64,000 nt of DNA from Brooklawnia sp032229645 (GTDB lineage: Bacteria; Actinomycetota; Actinomycetes; Propionibacteriales; Propionibacteriaceae), in NCBI GenBank assembly GCA_963722295.1, contig CAVRLB010000008.1:62001-126000 (forward strand). The letters run 5' to 3'. Below are positions 24,754 to 32,373 of this stretch, one piece after another. Numbering within the stretch: the first letter of the stretch is position 1; every line of letters starts with the position of its first letter. The notes below the pieces were generated by a model that did not search any database, was not told the origin of the DNA, and saw only the letters and a list, made by a program, of their open reading frames with translations. The position numbers and the translations under genes were made by a program.

Positions 24754-25224
24754 GATGAGATCGTCCTTTCGGAGTTGAATGATGAGACGAGGCGCCGACG
24801 CATGGTGCGGGGCGCGCTGGTGGTGCGGGCCGGGCCGCTATCCGGCCCGGTGGGTTGGTGGACTTGCGCAGCGGCCATCTGAACCGCTGCCCGGATTTGC
24901 CGGCCGCTGACTCGCTGTTCGGCGTCGTCCAGCGGGCCGAGCAGGCGTGGGCTTGGACGGAACCGGGCGAATACCGTCAGTCCGGACATCGCGGAGGCTG
25001 CCACGATCTGGCGGTGCACCACGTCGACGACCATGATCACGATGGCGCCGCCGCGGAACGATCGGCCACGGCCGGAGACGAGCATCAGATGATCGCCGCT
25101 GGCCCGGTCCAGAGTTCGGTTGAGCTTCGCGGGAATAGGCCTGCTGCTGGAAGTAGGTGAGAAGCATCGCCAATAGCATCGCCGTGATGAGAAGGGCCGG
25201 GAATCTCCAGTCTGGCGTCGACAT
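24750..25224 (-). pseudogene. gutM: gutM-like glucitol operon regulator, broken by a one-base frameshift
   Basis: Frame one gives MSTPDWRFPALLITAMLLAM, a membrane helix, then YFQQQAYSR. After about 25133 the homology continues one frame over as KLNRTLDRASGDHLMLVSGRG, then FRGGAIVIMVVD and GLTVFARFRP, the core of GutM proteins (membrane-anchored activators/modulators of glucitol operons). A single extra base in the codons around CCCGCGAAG explains the shift. The second frame ends exactly in an ATGA overlap with the oxidoreductase start, which shows that it is the genuine 3' half. It starts one base after the EIIA stop. Unless this is a sequence error the product is inactive. Confidence 0.75.
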
Positions 25225-25225
25225 C

Positions 25226-25597
25226 TCAGGCTCCGACGAACGAGATGGTTTCGCCCACGGCGGGGACGTCGAACACGGGCCCGGTTACCTTGATCGCTCC
25301 GGGCAGGAGTTTCTGATCGGGTTGGTTGACGTAGAGGACGATGTGCCCGAGGTCGATCAGGTTCGTCATAGCGTGGCCGCCGACCTCGTCTACGGTGTAC
25401 GAGCGCCCGGCGAACTCGAAGACATCGCCCGGCTGTAGAGCGCGGCTTACTGCGCTCGCGCCGGTGTGCACGATGCTGATGTCGGCGAGCGCCTGCGGAA
25501 CGGGGTCGCCGAACAGGATCAGCACGCCGGCATCGATCATCTCGCCGGCTTCACCGCCTACTTGCGCGATCGTGGTCGTCCAGAGTGTGGTTGACAT
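25226..25597 (-). CDS. srlB: PTS glucitol/sorbitol-type EIIA component (copy 1)
   Basis: 123 residues, the normal length for GutB/SrlB. It passes phosphate from HPr to EIIB. The candidate phospho-His is His44 in SIVHTGAS, the same position as in the paralogue at 29877-30248. Conserved blocks are VLILFGDPVPQALAD and NLIDLGHIVLYVNQPDQ. It lies between EIIB and gutM in the order seen in classical srl operons. Confidence 0.9.
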   Translation of the reverse strand: MSTTLWTTTIAQVGGEAGEMIDAGVLILFGDPVPQALADISIVHTGASAVSRALQPGDVFEFAGRSYTVDEVGGHAMTNLIDLGHIVLYVNQPDQKLLPGAIKVTGPVFDVPAVGETISFVGA

Positions 25598-25659
25598 CTT
25601 GGTGAGACTCCTTCATGTGGTGGGTGGACGCCGGGGTCGTCGGCGTCCACCATGACTGG

Positions 25660-26694
25660 TCAGAGGAGGAACGACGCCAGATAGGCGATCGCCACGGCGA
25701 TGGGCGAGGTGACCATACGGGTGAAGAGCACCGCAGAGACACCGACCGAAACCGTTTCGGGCTTTGCTTCGCCGAGTGACAGGCCGACGGGGATGAAGTC
25801 GCAGCCCACCTGGCCATCGATAGCGAACAGTGTCGGCAGGGCATACTGCACGGGCAAGGCGCCGGCACCGATCTGGGTGCCCATCAGCACGCCGACCACC
25901 TGGGCAATGGCTGCTCCCGGGCCGAGGATTGGCGAGAGTACCGGGATCGCGACGATGAAGCTCAACAGCAGCAACCCCAGCGGGCTGCTGGCCAGCGGTG
26001 TGACGCTTTGGGCCAAGACCTGTGAGATACCGGTGTAGTTCACGATGCCGATCAACAGGCCGACGTAGGCCATGAACGGCAACACAGTCTGCAGGATGAT
26101 CTGCAGTGCCTGGCGTCCAGACGACAGCAGCGTGTTGATGATGTAGCCGATGAAGTTGCCGAACTTCACCACCCACGACATCAGGCCGCCTTTTTCCGCC
26201 TGCGTCTGGCTGACGGTCTTCGGACGCTCGGCGGTGGTGGTAGCCCCGGCGGTGCCCTGCGGGGATGAGCTGTTGGCTTCGGCGGCAGCTGCGGTGGCGC
26301 TCGCCGAGGCAGCTGCAGTGGCCTGGTCTGCGAGACCGATCTGCTTGACGCCGACATCGGAGACGAAGATGTCCGCGGTGATGTACTGGGCCAGTGGACC
26401 GGTCGGCGATCCCGGGTAGATGTCAATCGTTGGCAGCCGCTTCTTCGGGTAGACCCCGATGCGAGCGGTACCGCCGCAGTTGATGACGACGGCCAGTACC
26501 TCCTCATCGGGCACGTGGTTCTTGAAGCCGTCCACGGCTTCGGCGCCGCTGAGTTCGGCGATCCTGGCTGCGACCGGGTGTACACCGCCGCCTGTGACTG
26601 ACAAGACGATGTGTCTTTGGTCAGTTGGGGTCAGGACGAGGCCGTCACCCCAGCCACCCGAACCCTTGTCGACTTTGATCGTCTGGTAGCTCAT
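25660..26694 (-). CDS. srlE: PTS glucitol/sorbitol-type EIIB component with C-terminal membrane domain
   Basis: 344 residues. The EIIB domain (about 1-165) begins like SrlE (KVDKGSGGWGDGLVL). The phosphorylated Cys is Cys73 in VINCGGTARIGVYPKKRLPT. After an Ala/Ser/Thr-rich linker (about 130-170) the C-terminal part is a membrane domain with GFNFIG-like helices, including FVVAIPVLSPILGPGAA-type segments and a cytosolic GQVGCDFIPVG. Its ATG overlaps the EIIC stop (ATGA), so the two are translated together. Confidence 0.9.
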   Translation of the reverse strand: MSYQTIKVDKGSGGWGDGLVLTPTDQRHIVLSVTGGGVHPVAARIAELSGAEAVDGFKNHVPDEEVLAVVINCGGTARIGVYPKKRLPTIDIYPGSPTGPLAQYITADIFVSDVGVKQIGLADQATAAASASATAAAAEANSSSPQGTAGATTTAERPKTVSQTQAEKGGLMSWVVKFGNFIGYIINTLLSSGRQALQIILQTVLPFMAYVGLLIGIVNYTGISQVLAQSVTPLASSPLGLLLLSFIVAIPVLSPILGPGAAIAQVVGVLMGTQIGAGALPVQYALPTLFAIDGQVGCDFIPVGLSLGEAKPETVSVGVSAVLFTRMVTSPIAVAIAYLASFLL

Positions 26695-27296
26695 TCTGTG
26701 ACCCCCTGGATTCGACCTTCTGCGTAGGCCTCGTCGTAGCGCTTGAAGGTTTCTTCATGGCCACCGCGCTTGATCAGGATTCCGGTCATCCACTGAGTGG
26801 CGATACCGCGGATGAGAATGACGATGAGGCCAACCAGGAAGTACAAGATGGCCAGAGTCGCGTACTTGTCGGGAGCTGCCTGTTGAACGCCGGCCGAGAC
26901 TCCCGCCCAAACGAAGATTTCGCCAGCATTGGCGTGCGGGAACAGTGCGGTGATCGGGTGGCAGAACGAGACGGTCGAGTCGTAGAACGCAGGCTTATAG
27001 CGTTCGGGCAGGAAGCGTCCGAAGGTATAGGCCATCGGGTTGGTCAACAGCAGCATGGCCAGGAACGGCATGATCGTGTAGCGGGTGATCGCCCATCGTC
27101 CGGCCCATTGGATGGCGTGCGTGACACGCTCCTCGCCGATCCAGGTTGTAATTGCATACATGGCGGTCAACATGACCATCAGTAGGGGCAGAATGCCGGT
27201 TACCAGACCGGCGAACTGGGTGGCCGCTTCGTTGAACAATCCAATGAAGTGCTCGGCGAACCAGCTGATGCCCCGCATCACGGGGTTGTCTCCCAT
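26691..27296 (-). CDS. srlA: PTS glucitol/sorbitol-type EIIC component
   Basis: 201 residues. The start is the ATG at 27296 with AGGAG six bases upstream. Membrane helices and the family blocks WFAEHFIGLFNEAATQF, GRFLPERYKPAFYDS and FPHANAGEIFVWAGV identify GutA/SrlA, which forms the translocation channel with the EIIB-linked membrane domain. First of the three PTS genes. A hairpin lies between it and the upstream yjbQ gene. Confidence 0.92.
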   Translation of the reverse strand: MGDNPVMRGISWFAEHFIGLFNEAATQFAGLVTGILPLLMVMLTAMYAITTWIGEERVTHAIQWAGRWAITRYTIMPFLAMLLLTNPMAYTFGRFLPERYKPAFYDSTVSFCHPITALFPHANAGEIFVWAGVSAGVQQAAPDKYATLAILYFLVGLIVILIRGIATQWMTGILIKRGGHEETFKRYDEAYAEGRIQGVTE

Positions 27297-27346
27297 TGGT
27301 ACTCCTAAGAAAGGGATCAAAAGACTTTGTAGAAATGGTGAGTTCT

Positions 27347-27375
27347 ATTGCACGTGGCCTCTTCGGAGGTGCAAT
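27347..27375 (-). terminator. Intercistronic hairpin between yjbQ-like gene and EIIC
   Basis: ATTGCA pairs with TGCAAT, and inside it CCTC pairs with GAGG across a TTCG loop, with a 5-base bulge. It could be an attenuator or an RNA-processing/stability element that sets EIIC levels apart from the enzymes upstream. Confidence 0.4.
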
Positions 27376-27436
27376 TCACTCGGCGGTGCGTGTCTCCTTC
27401 CTTGGTGCGACTGGCGTGGCTGAACCCACTCGCCGG

Positions 27437-27967
27437 TCATTCTCCGATGATGGTCACCTGGCATTTGCGGGTGCGGGCGCGGGCGCGGTCCCAATCGGCG
27501 AAGAAGATATAGCCGGTGACCCCGAACCCCAGGAGCCCATCGATGATCGGAAAGACCTGGCTGCTGCCCATCACGCTGGACTTCAGATGAGCATCGGCGT
27601 TCAGCAGTTGGCTGCGATCGCCGCCGGGCAGGTACTCCTTGGCGCTGGGCCAGGTTTCGACCTCCTCGAAGTGCTTGATTCCCGGGTAGTTGTAGCCCTC
27701 AGCGGGCGGGAATTCACGTTGGGTCGGGATGATCTTGGTGAGCACCTGATTAAGGTCGTATTGCAGGTAGTCGGTGCCATCCTCGAATTCGTCATGCACC
27801 CATTCGTCGTAGTAGACCGAGCAGGTGGTGTGCGGTGAGATGACTGCGCACAGTCCATTCGTAATACCGCTGTCTGTGACGACCTGCCGGACCTGGTCGG
27901 TGACGTTGATGAAGCTGGGAGCGCCGCCGTGTGAAGTAAGGCTGAGTGTGGCGTGATGGACGGTCAT
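27437..27967 (-). CDS. YjbQ-family protein (UPF0047)
   Basis: 176 residues. The fold is identified by SPHTTCSVYYDEWVHDEFEDG (Ser/His-rich metal-site region), KHFEEVETWPSAKEYLPGGDRSQL and the C-terminal GQVFPIIDGLLGFG-like segment. Family members show weak thiamine-phosphate synthase activity in vitro, but the true role is unclear. Here it is embedded between aldolase and PTS genes in what reads as one operon, which suggests a substrate-linked enzymatic or phosphatase-like role in that pathway. That is inference. Confidence 0.75.
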   Translation of the reverse strand: MTVHHATLSLTSHGGAPSFINVTDQVRQVVTDSGITNGLCAVISPHTTCSVYYDEWVHDEFEDGTDYLQYDLNQVLTKIIPTQREFPPAEGYNYPGIKHFEEVETWPSAKEYLPGGDRSQLLNADAHLKSSVMGSSQVFPIIDGLLGFGVTGYIFFADWDRARARTRKCQVTIIGE

Positions 27968-27988
27968 AATCGGTGGTCTCCTGTTGTC

Positions 27989-28840
27989 TTACGCGCCGGT
28001 TGAGCTGAGGATCTTGACGAAAGTCTCGACATCCGCCTCGACACCCTTGCGGGCGGCGGCTGCGAGATTGGAGAAGAGGATGACGTTCTCGTCATCCAGC
28101 AACGGCCGGATCGCGTCATACGCGGCCTTGGCGGCGTAGGTGTAGTAGTTGATCTTGCGGACGCCGTGCCGGATGCACTCCTGGTATTCGCCCGCCGACA
28201 AGCCCGATCCGCCGTGCATGACGATCGGGATGCCGGTGGCGGTGCGCAACTGAGAAATCAATCCGTAGTTCAGCTCGGGCTTGCGCCGGTACATACCGTG
28301 CACCGTTCCGAAGGAAGCGGCCAGGCAGGTCACGCCGGTAGCCTGCACAAAAGCGGCCGCGACCTCGGGATCGGTATAAAGAGACTCATCCGCGAAGCCC
28401 TGCGAGGGATCCCCGTTCTCGTTGCCGGTCATCATCCCGATCTCGCCTTCGACACCGATGCCGCGTTCGACCGCCATCTCGACGACCTCGCGGGTGACGC
28501 GGACGTTGTCGTCGTAGCCGAGATGCGAGCCATCGATCATGCAGGAGTTGAATCCGATGTCGAGACCGGTGCGAATGTAGTCGATGTTCTCGCCGTGATC
28601 GACGTGCAGGATGAAAGGGGCCTCGGAGCGTTTGGCCAGTTCGACCATCGCGGGCCCCATGTCTTCAATGCTGACGATGCCCTCGTGCACCTGCGCGAAC
28701 TGCAAGATGATCGGGACACCGGTACGCTCGCCCACATCGATGGTCGCGAGCAGGCCTTCGAAGAAGGGCGTGTTGACGGCTGCTATGCCGACGTTCCTCT
28801 TCTCGGCAAAGTCGAGTGCTTCGTGCAATCCGATGAGCAT
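27989..28840 (-). CDS. Class II (zinc) aldolase of the fructose-bisphosphate/tagatose-bisphosphate family
   Basis: 283 residues. Members cleave ketose phosphates into dihydroxyacetone phosphate and an aldehyde. Visible residues: HVDHGENIDYI (catalytic Asp and zinc His), EGEIG (Glu), ASFGTVHGMY (His) and VMHGGSGLS (His and the phosphate-binding glycines). The length matches GatY/KbaY-like enzymes. It lies between the TIM-like isomerase and yjbQ, and by context should cleave the ketose phosphate made from the imported polyol. Confidence 0.88.
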   Translation of the reverse strand: MLIGLHEALDFAEKRNVGIAAVNTPFFEGLLATIDVGERTGVPIILQFAQVHEGIVSIEDMGPAMVELAKRSEAPFILHVDHGENIDYIRTGLDIGFNSCMIDGSHLGYDDNVRVTREVVEMAVERGIGVEGEIGMMTGNENGDPSQGFADESLYTDPEVAAAFVQATGVTCLAASFGTVHGMYRRKPELNYGLISQLRTATGIPIVMHGGSGLSAGEYQECIRHGVRKINYYTYAAKAAYDAIRPLLDDENVILFSNLAAAARKGVEADVETFVKILSSTGA

Positions 28841-28851
28841 GGCTGGTCCTT

Positions 28852-29544
28852 TCAGGCCTTGTTCTTGTGTTCGGAAATGGCGGTGAACATGTCGGTGAGG
28901 ATGGCGCGCCAGTCAGGATGTGCGACGATGCCGCTGGTGCCACCCGATCCATCGGCTCCCTGGCTCAGTACCCGGGAGATATCGGCGCCGGTACTGACTC
29001 CGGCGGCTTGGATGACGAGGATGTCGGGGTTGATGTCTTTGACTACGCGGGTGGTGCGGGCGATGTAGTCGCCGGCGTCCATTTTTCCGGTGCCGATGTT
29101 GGCGGTGGGTTCGCAGATCATCATGTCGGGGCCCATGGTGGCGATGGCTTGGCATTGGGCGTCGGAATCTGCGCAGACGATGGTGGCCAATCCGACTTCG
29201 CGGGCGCGTTGCATGGTGGTGTCGAGGACGCCGAGGCTGAGTTGGTGTTCGGCGTGGTTGAGGACGACGGCTTTGGCTCCGGCTTCGACGAGGGAGTCGG
29301 GCAGGATGTGTCCCATGCCGCGGCCTTTGACGATGGGGTCCATGTGTTGGGCGGTGATGGTGAGGTGCTCGGTGTGGCGGCTGATCATGCGGAGGTCGAC
29401 GTGTTGGGCGGTGAAGATGACGTCGATGTCGAAGTTGGCGGCGAGTTCGTCGGTGAGGGTGGCGAGCTTGAGGGTGTCCGCGCTACCGAGATAGGCCTTC
29501 GGATTCACAATCAGGAACGGAGCTCGGATGCTCTCGTTGGTCAT
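28852..29544 (-). CDS. Triose-phosphate isomerase-family protein (copy 1)
   Basis: 230 residues. TIM-barrel signatures of the archaeal-like short type: Asn14/Lys16 (VNPKAYLG), the His/Glu motif LNHAEHQLSL, VCADSDAQCQAIATMGPD, and the catalytic Glu in ICEPTANIGTG. Relatives include isomerases of tetrulose or triose phosphates in polyol pathways, so the substrate may not be glyceraldehyde-3-phosphate. It is the first gene of the main PTS operon, 11 bases before the aldolase gene. Its central 524 bp are identical to copy 2 at 30299-31003, while the first 8 and last ~50 codons differ. Confidence 0.85.
   Translation of the reverse strand: MTNESIRAPFLIVNPKAYLGSADTLKLATLTDELAANFDIDVIFTAQHVDLRMISRHTEHLTITAQHMDPIVKGRGMGHILPDSLVEAGAKAVVLNHAEHQLSLGVLDTTMQRAREVGLATIVCADSDAQCQAIATMGPDMMICEPTANIGTGKMDAGDYIARTTRVVKDINPDILVIQAAGVSTGADISRVLSQGADGSGGTSGIVAHPDWRAILTDMFTAISEHKNKA
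28997..29520. repeat. 524-bp identical block, copy A
   Basis: Identical by reading to 30444-30967 (offset 1447 bases, same orientation), covering the isomerase core. Identity stops sharply on both sides. The block prefers CTC, ATC, GTC, CAA and AAA codons more than neighbouring genes do, which hints at a foreign donor. Confidence 0.85.
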
Positions 29545-29563
29545 GGCCTCTCCTCTGAGGTAT

Positions 29564-29595
29564 GCACAAATATGCTGAATAGTGGAATAATGTGC
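29564..29595 (-). promoter_or_regulatory. Possible SorC-family operator upstream of isomerase copy 1
   Basis: An imperfect inverted repeat, GCACA with AT-rich arms ending TGTGC, spans 32 bases (9 of 16 arm positions pair). It lies 20 bases upstream of the isomerase start. SorC regulators bind long imperfect palindromes of this type; direct evidence is lacking. Confidence 0.3.
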
Positions 29596-29828
29596 CGATA
29601 CTTGAAGTGTGTCAGTTTGGCCCAGTTAATGCAAGAAGATTCGAAGAAGTGAGAAAAGTTGCAAATAGGAAGGGTTGCGGACTCTCCCAGCCAGGGCCAG
29701 ACGGCCTGAAAACAACTGAGCGCGCGGTCGATGGGTGTGGGCGTCGGACGTACAACTAGCTCGTCCGCGCAGGGCCGAATCGAATATAATGTGTCCGGCT
29801 ACCGGGCGGCGCGGACGATAAGATGCAG

Positions 29829-29856
29829 TCGCCCGTCACGGCGTCGTGACGGGCGA
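29829..29856 (-). terminator. Terminator after the EIIA copy 2 gene
   Basis: A perfect 12-bp stem, TCGCCCGTCACG with CGTGACGGGCGA, around a 4-base loop, 20 bases beyond the EIIA stop. It separates the upstream isomerase-EIIA unit from the main operon. Confidence 0.85.
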
Positions 29857-29876
29857 TACTTCGGCAGGTGCTGCGA

Positions 29877-30248
29877 TCAGACCTCGAGGAAGCTGATCTC
29901 GCTGCCCGCTCGGGGTACCTCGGGGGCCGGGCCGGAGGCCTTGACCGCGCCCGGGAGCAGCGCCTGGTCCGGCTGATCGATGTAGATGACGGTGTGGCCC
30001 AACTCGGTCAGGTTGTCGCTGGCGCGGGCGCCCACCTCGTCCAGGACGTAGGTATTGCCGGCGAAGACGAACTGGTCTCCGGCTCGAAGCGGACGCACCA
30101 GATCGCTGGCATTCTCATGCACGATGGCGACATCGGCGAGCGCCTCGGGAACCGGCTCGCCGAACAGGACGAGCACCCCGGAACCGATGATCTCGACCGC
30201 GTCGATACCTACTCGGGTGGTGGTTGACTTCCAGAGCGTTGTGGACAT
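29877..30248 (-). CDS. PTS glucitol/sorbitol-type EIIA component (copy 2)
   Basis: 123 residues, a paralogue of the EIIA at 25226-25597 with the same length and His44 (AIVHENAS). Blocks VLVLFGEPVPEALAD and NLTELGHTVIYIDQPDQ align with copy 1, while several surface positions differ. It forms a two-gene unit with isomerase copy 2 and has no EIIB or EIIC of its own here. It may serve the same EIIBC or have a regulatory role. Confidence 0.88.
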   Translation of the reverse strand: MSTTLWKSTTTRVGIDAVEIIGSGVLVLFGEPVPEALADVAIVHENASDLVRPLRAGDQFVFAGNTYVLDEVGARASDNLTELGHTVIYIDQPDQALLPGAVKASGPAPEVPRAGSEISFLEV

Positions 30249-30298
30249 GGGGATCTCCCGTTCGTGACGTCAGCTATGGACCAGGACGGACACCGGCC

Positions 30299-31003
30299 TC
30301 AGGCCTTCTTCTTGTGCTCGGCGATGGCGGTGAACATCTCGGTCAGCACACCGCGCCAGTCAGGATTCTGCACGATCCCGCTGGTGCCGCCGGATGAGTC
30401 CGCTCCCTGGGCGAGAGCATTCGCCACATCCGCCCCGCAGGTCACTCCGGCGGCTTGGATGACGAGGATGTCGGGGTTGATGTCTTTGACTACGCGGGTG
30501 GTGCGGGCGATGTAGTCGCCGGCGTCCATTTTTCCGGTGCCGATGTTGGCGGTGGGTTCGCAGATCATCATGTCGGGGCCCATGGTGGCGATGGCTTGGC
30601 ATTGGGCGTCGGAATCTGCGCAGACGATGGTGGCCAATCCGACTTCGCGGGCGCGTTGCATGGTGGTGTCGAGGACGCCGAGGCTGAGTTGGTGTTCGGC
30701 GTGGTTGAGGACGACGGCTTTGGCTCCGGCTTCGACGAGGGAGTCGGGCAGGATGTGTCCCATGCCGCGGCCTTTGACGATGGGGTCCATGTGTTGGGCG
30801 GTGATGGTGAGGTGCTCGGTGTGGCGGCTGATCATGCGGAGGTCGACGTGTTGGGCGGTGAAGATGACGTCGATGTCGAAGTTGGCGGCGAGTTCGTCGG
30901 TGAGGGTGGCGAGCTTGAGGGTGTCCGCGCTACCGAGATAGGCCTTCGGATTCACAATCAGGAACGGGGGTTCAACGACTCGGGCGGTGGTCTGCTCGCT
31001 CAT
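30299..31003 (-). CDS. Triose-phosphate isomerase-family protein (copy 2)
   Basis: 234 residues from the ATG at 31003, which has AAGGA seven bases upstream. Catalytic residues as in copy 1: Asn18/Lys20 (VNPKAYLG), LNHAEHQ and CEPTANIGTG. The core is identical to copy 1. The ends differ (N-terminus MSEQTTARVVE; C-terminus CGADVANALAQGADSSGG), so the genes are older paralogues homogenised in the middle. It precedes EIIA copy 2, with a terminator after that gene. Confidence 0.85.
   Translation of the reverse strand: MSEQTTARVVEPPFLIVNPKAYLGSADTLKLATLTDELAANFDIDVIFTAQHVDLRMISRHTEHLTITAQHMDPIVKGRGMGHILPDSLVEAGAKAVVLNHAEHQLSLGVLDTTMQRAREVGLATIVCADSDAQCQAIATMGPDMMICEPTANIGTGKMDAGDYIARTTRVVKDINPDILVIQAAGVTCGADVANALAQGADSSGGTSGIVQNPDWRGVLTEMFTAIAEHKKKA
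30444..30967. repeat. 524-bp identical block, copy B
   Basis: Partner of 28997-29520 in the same orientation. Direct repeats of this length 1.4 kb apart would allow deletion or amplification of the EIIA copy 2 gene and the main promoter by recombination. Confidence 0.85.
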
Positions 31004-31136
31004 GGCATCCTTCCGTGGACGACCGAACACATTCATTGTGACCCGTTGATTCTCCCACCACCCGATCGACGGCAGCAACCCGCGTCAAGACGCCCCTCGA
31101 CTCGTTTGCCGAGGCGGCTGTGTCAAACTTCTGTCT

Positions 31137-31883
31137 ATGGCATCCCCGGTGGTAGCAGTGGTGGTCGGGGCCGGGCTAGGACTGCGTTACGGCGGCAATA
31201 CGCCGAAACCGGCCCTCAAGGTCACCGGACGCACCCTCATAGTCATGGCGATCGAGGCAATGGCGGCCGGCGGCTGCACGAACGCCGTGGTCGTCGTCAA
31301 CGATCAGGTGGCGAAACAGCTGGGCCCCGAACTGGCTGCGCTGCCGATACCGGTCAAGCAGGTATCCGGAGGAGCCTCACGCCAGGAATCGGTCTACAAC
31401 GGGCTCAAGGCCGTGCGTGACGACGCGCAACTTGCGGACGCGGCGGTGGTGCTGGTGCACGATGCGGTGCGCCCGATGGTGCCGGCGAAGGTCGTCTCCG
31501 CGGTGATCCAGGCCGTCCAGGGTGGTGCCGAAGCCGTTGCCCCGGCGATTCCGGTGGCTGACTCGATGCGGCTGATCGACGCCGATGGCGGCTCAGCGGT
31601 GATCGACCGTTCGGCGCTGCGGGCCGTCCAGACCCCCCAGGGTTTCCCGCTGCGCCTGATCCTGGAGGCGCACGAGAAGATGGCCGCGTCCGGAGCGCAG
31701 TTCACCGACGACGTTTCCTGCGCCGAACAGGCCGGTCACACGGTCACCCTGGTCGAAGGCTCCAGACTGTCGATGAAGGTCACCGAACCCGGCGATCTGA
31801 CCGTTGCCCAGGCGCTCTGGGAAGTGCGCGACGTCTTCGGCCACCACTCCGGCCGCCGGCTGCGTCGGCATTTCGGCGCATGA
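31137..31883 (+). CDS. ispD: 2-C-methyl-D-erythritol 4-phosphate cytidylyltransferase
   Basis: 248 residues. It transfers CMP from CTP to methylerythritol phosphate in the non-mevalonate isoprenoid pathway. The glycine-rich CTP loop AGLGLRYGGNTPKPALKVTGR has the Arg and Lys residues of the family. VSGGASRQESVYNGL, VHDAVRPMVP, TPQGFPLRLI and TDDVSCAEQAGHTVTLVEGS complete the signature. Its TGA overlaps the ispF ATG. Confidence 0.94.
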   Translation: MASPVVAVVVGAGLGLRYGGNTPKPALKVTGRTLIVMAIEAMAAGGCTNAVVVVNDQVAKQLGPELAALPIPVKQVSGGASRQESVYNGLKAVRDDAQLADAAVVLVHDAVRPMVPAKVVSAVIQAVQGGAEAVAPAIPVADSMRLIDADGGSAVIDRSALRAVQTPQGFPLRLILEAHEKMAASGAQFTDDVSCAEQAGHTVTLVEGSRLSMKVTEPGDLTVAQALWEVRDVFGHHSGRRLRRHFGA

Positions 31884-32350
31884 TCCGCACCGGGATCGGT
31901 ACCGACGTCCACCAGTTCGCACCCGGCGTCCCGATGTGGGTGGCCGGCCTGCATTTCCCGGACGAACGGGTCGGTCTTGCCGGGCATTCGGACGGCGATG
32001 TGGTCTGCCATGCGATCTGCGACGCGCTGTTCTCGGCCGCCAGGCTAGGGGATATGGGCTCGAACTATGGCACCAGCGATCCTGCATGGGCCGGTGCCCC
32101 CGGGCTGGCGTTTCTCGCCGAGACCCGCCGGCGCATCCAGGCCGCGGGCTTACAGGTCGGCAACGTCTCGGTGCAGCTGATCGGCAATCGTCCCAGGATG
32201 GCCGCCCGCCGTGCCGAGGCCGAGGATCTGCTCAGCGCCACGCTCGGCGCCGATGTCGGCCTGAGCGCGACGACCACCGATGGCCTGGGCTTCACCGGAC
32301 GCGGCGAAGGGCTGGCGGCCATTGCCTCCGCGCTACTGCTGCGGGCCTGA
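31880..32350 (+). CDS. ispF: 2-C-methyl-D-erythritol 2,4-cyclodiphosphate synthase
   Basis: 156 residues, the normal length. The metal ligands are Asp9 and His11 (GTDVHQF) and the His of LAGHSDGDVVCHA. RPRMAARRAEAEDLLSATLG and TTTDGLGFTGRGEG form the trimer-interface and product site. It follows ispD with an ATGA overlap; the two catalyse near-consecutive steps. Confidence 0.95.
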   Translation: MIRTGIGTDVHQFAPGVPMWVAGLHFPDERVGLAGHSDGDVVCHAICDALFSAARLGDMGSNYGTSDPAWAGAPGLAFLAETRRRIQAAGLQVGNVSVQLIGNRPRMAARRAEAEDLLSATLGADVGLSATTTDGLGFTGRGEGLAAIASALLLRA

Positions 32351-32373
32351 GGACCTCCGATAGCGCAGCCCGG

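Larger units (their letters stand above)
29545..29876. other. Intergenic region between the two PTS/isomerase units
   Basis: 332 bases without a gene. It holds the promoter and possible operator of the main operon (29564-29595), an AT-richer stretch at 29570-29670 and the terminator of the upstream unit (29829-29856). A TATAAT at 29785-29790 is on the plus strand, facing the wrong way for either unit. Confidence 0.6.

Noticed and set aside
29785..29790. TATAAT as the promoter of the PTS operon
   Set aside because: It is on the plus strand and would transcribe antisense to EIIA copy 2.
28852..31003. Housekeeping tpiA in two copies
   Set aside because: The proteins are short, archaeal-like TIM members inside a PTS locus. 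A glycolytic tpiA usually sits with gap and pgk, which are not here.
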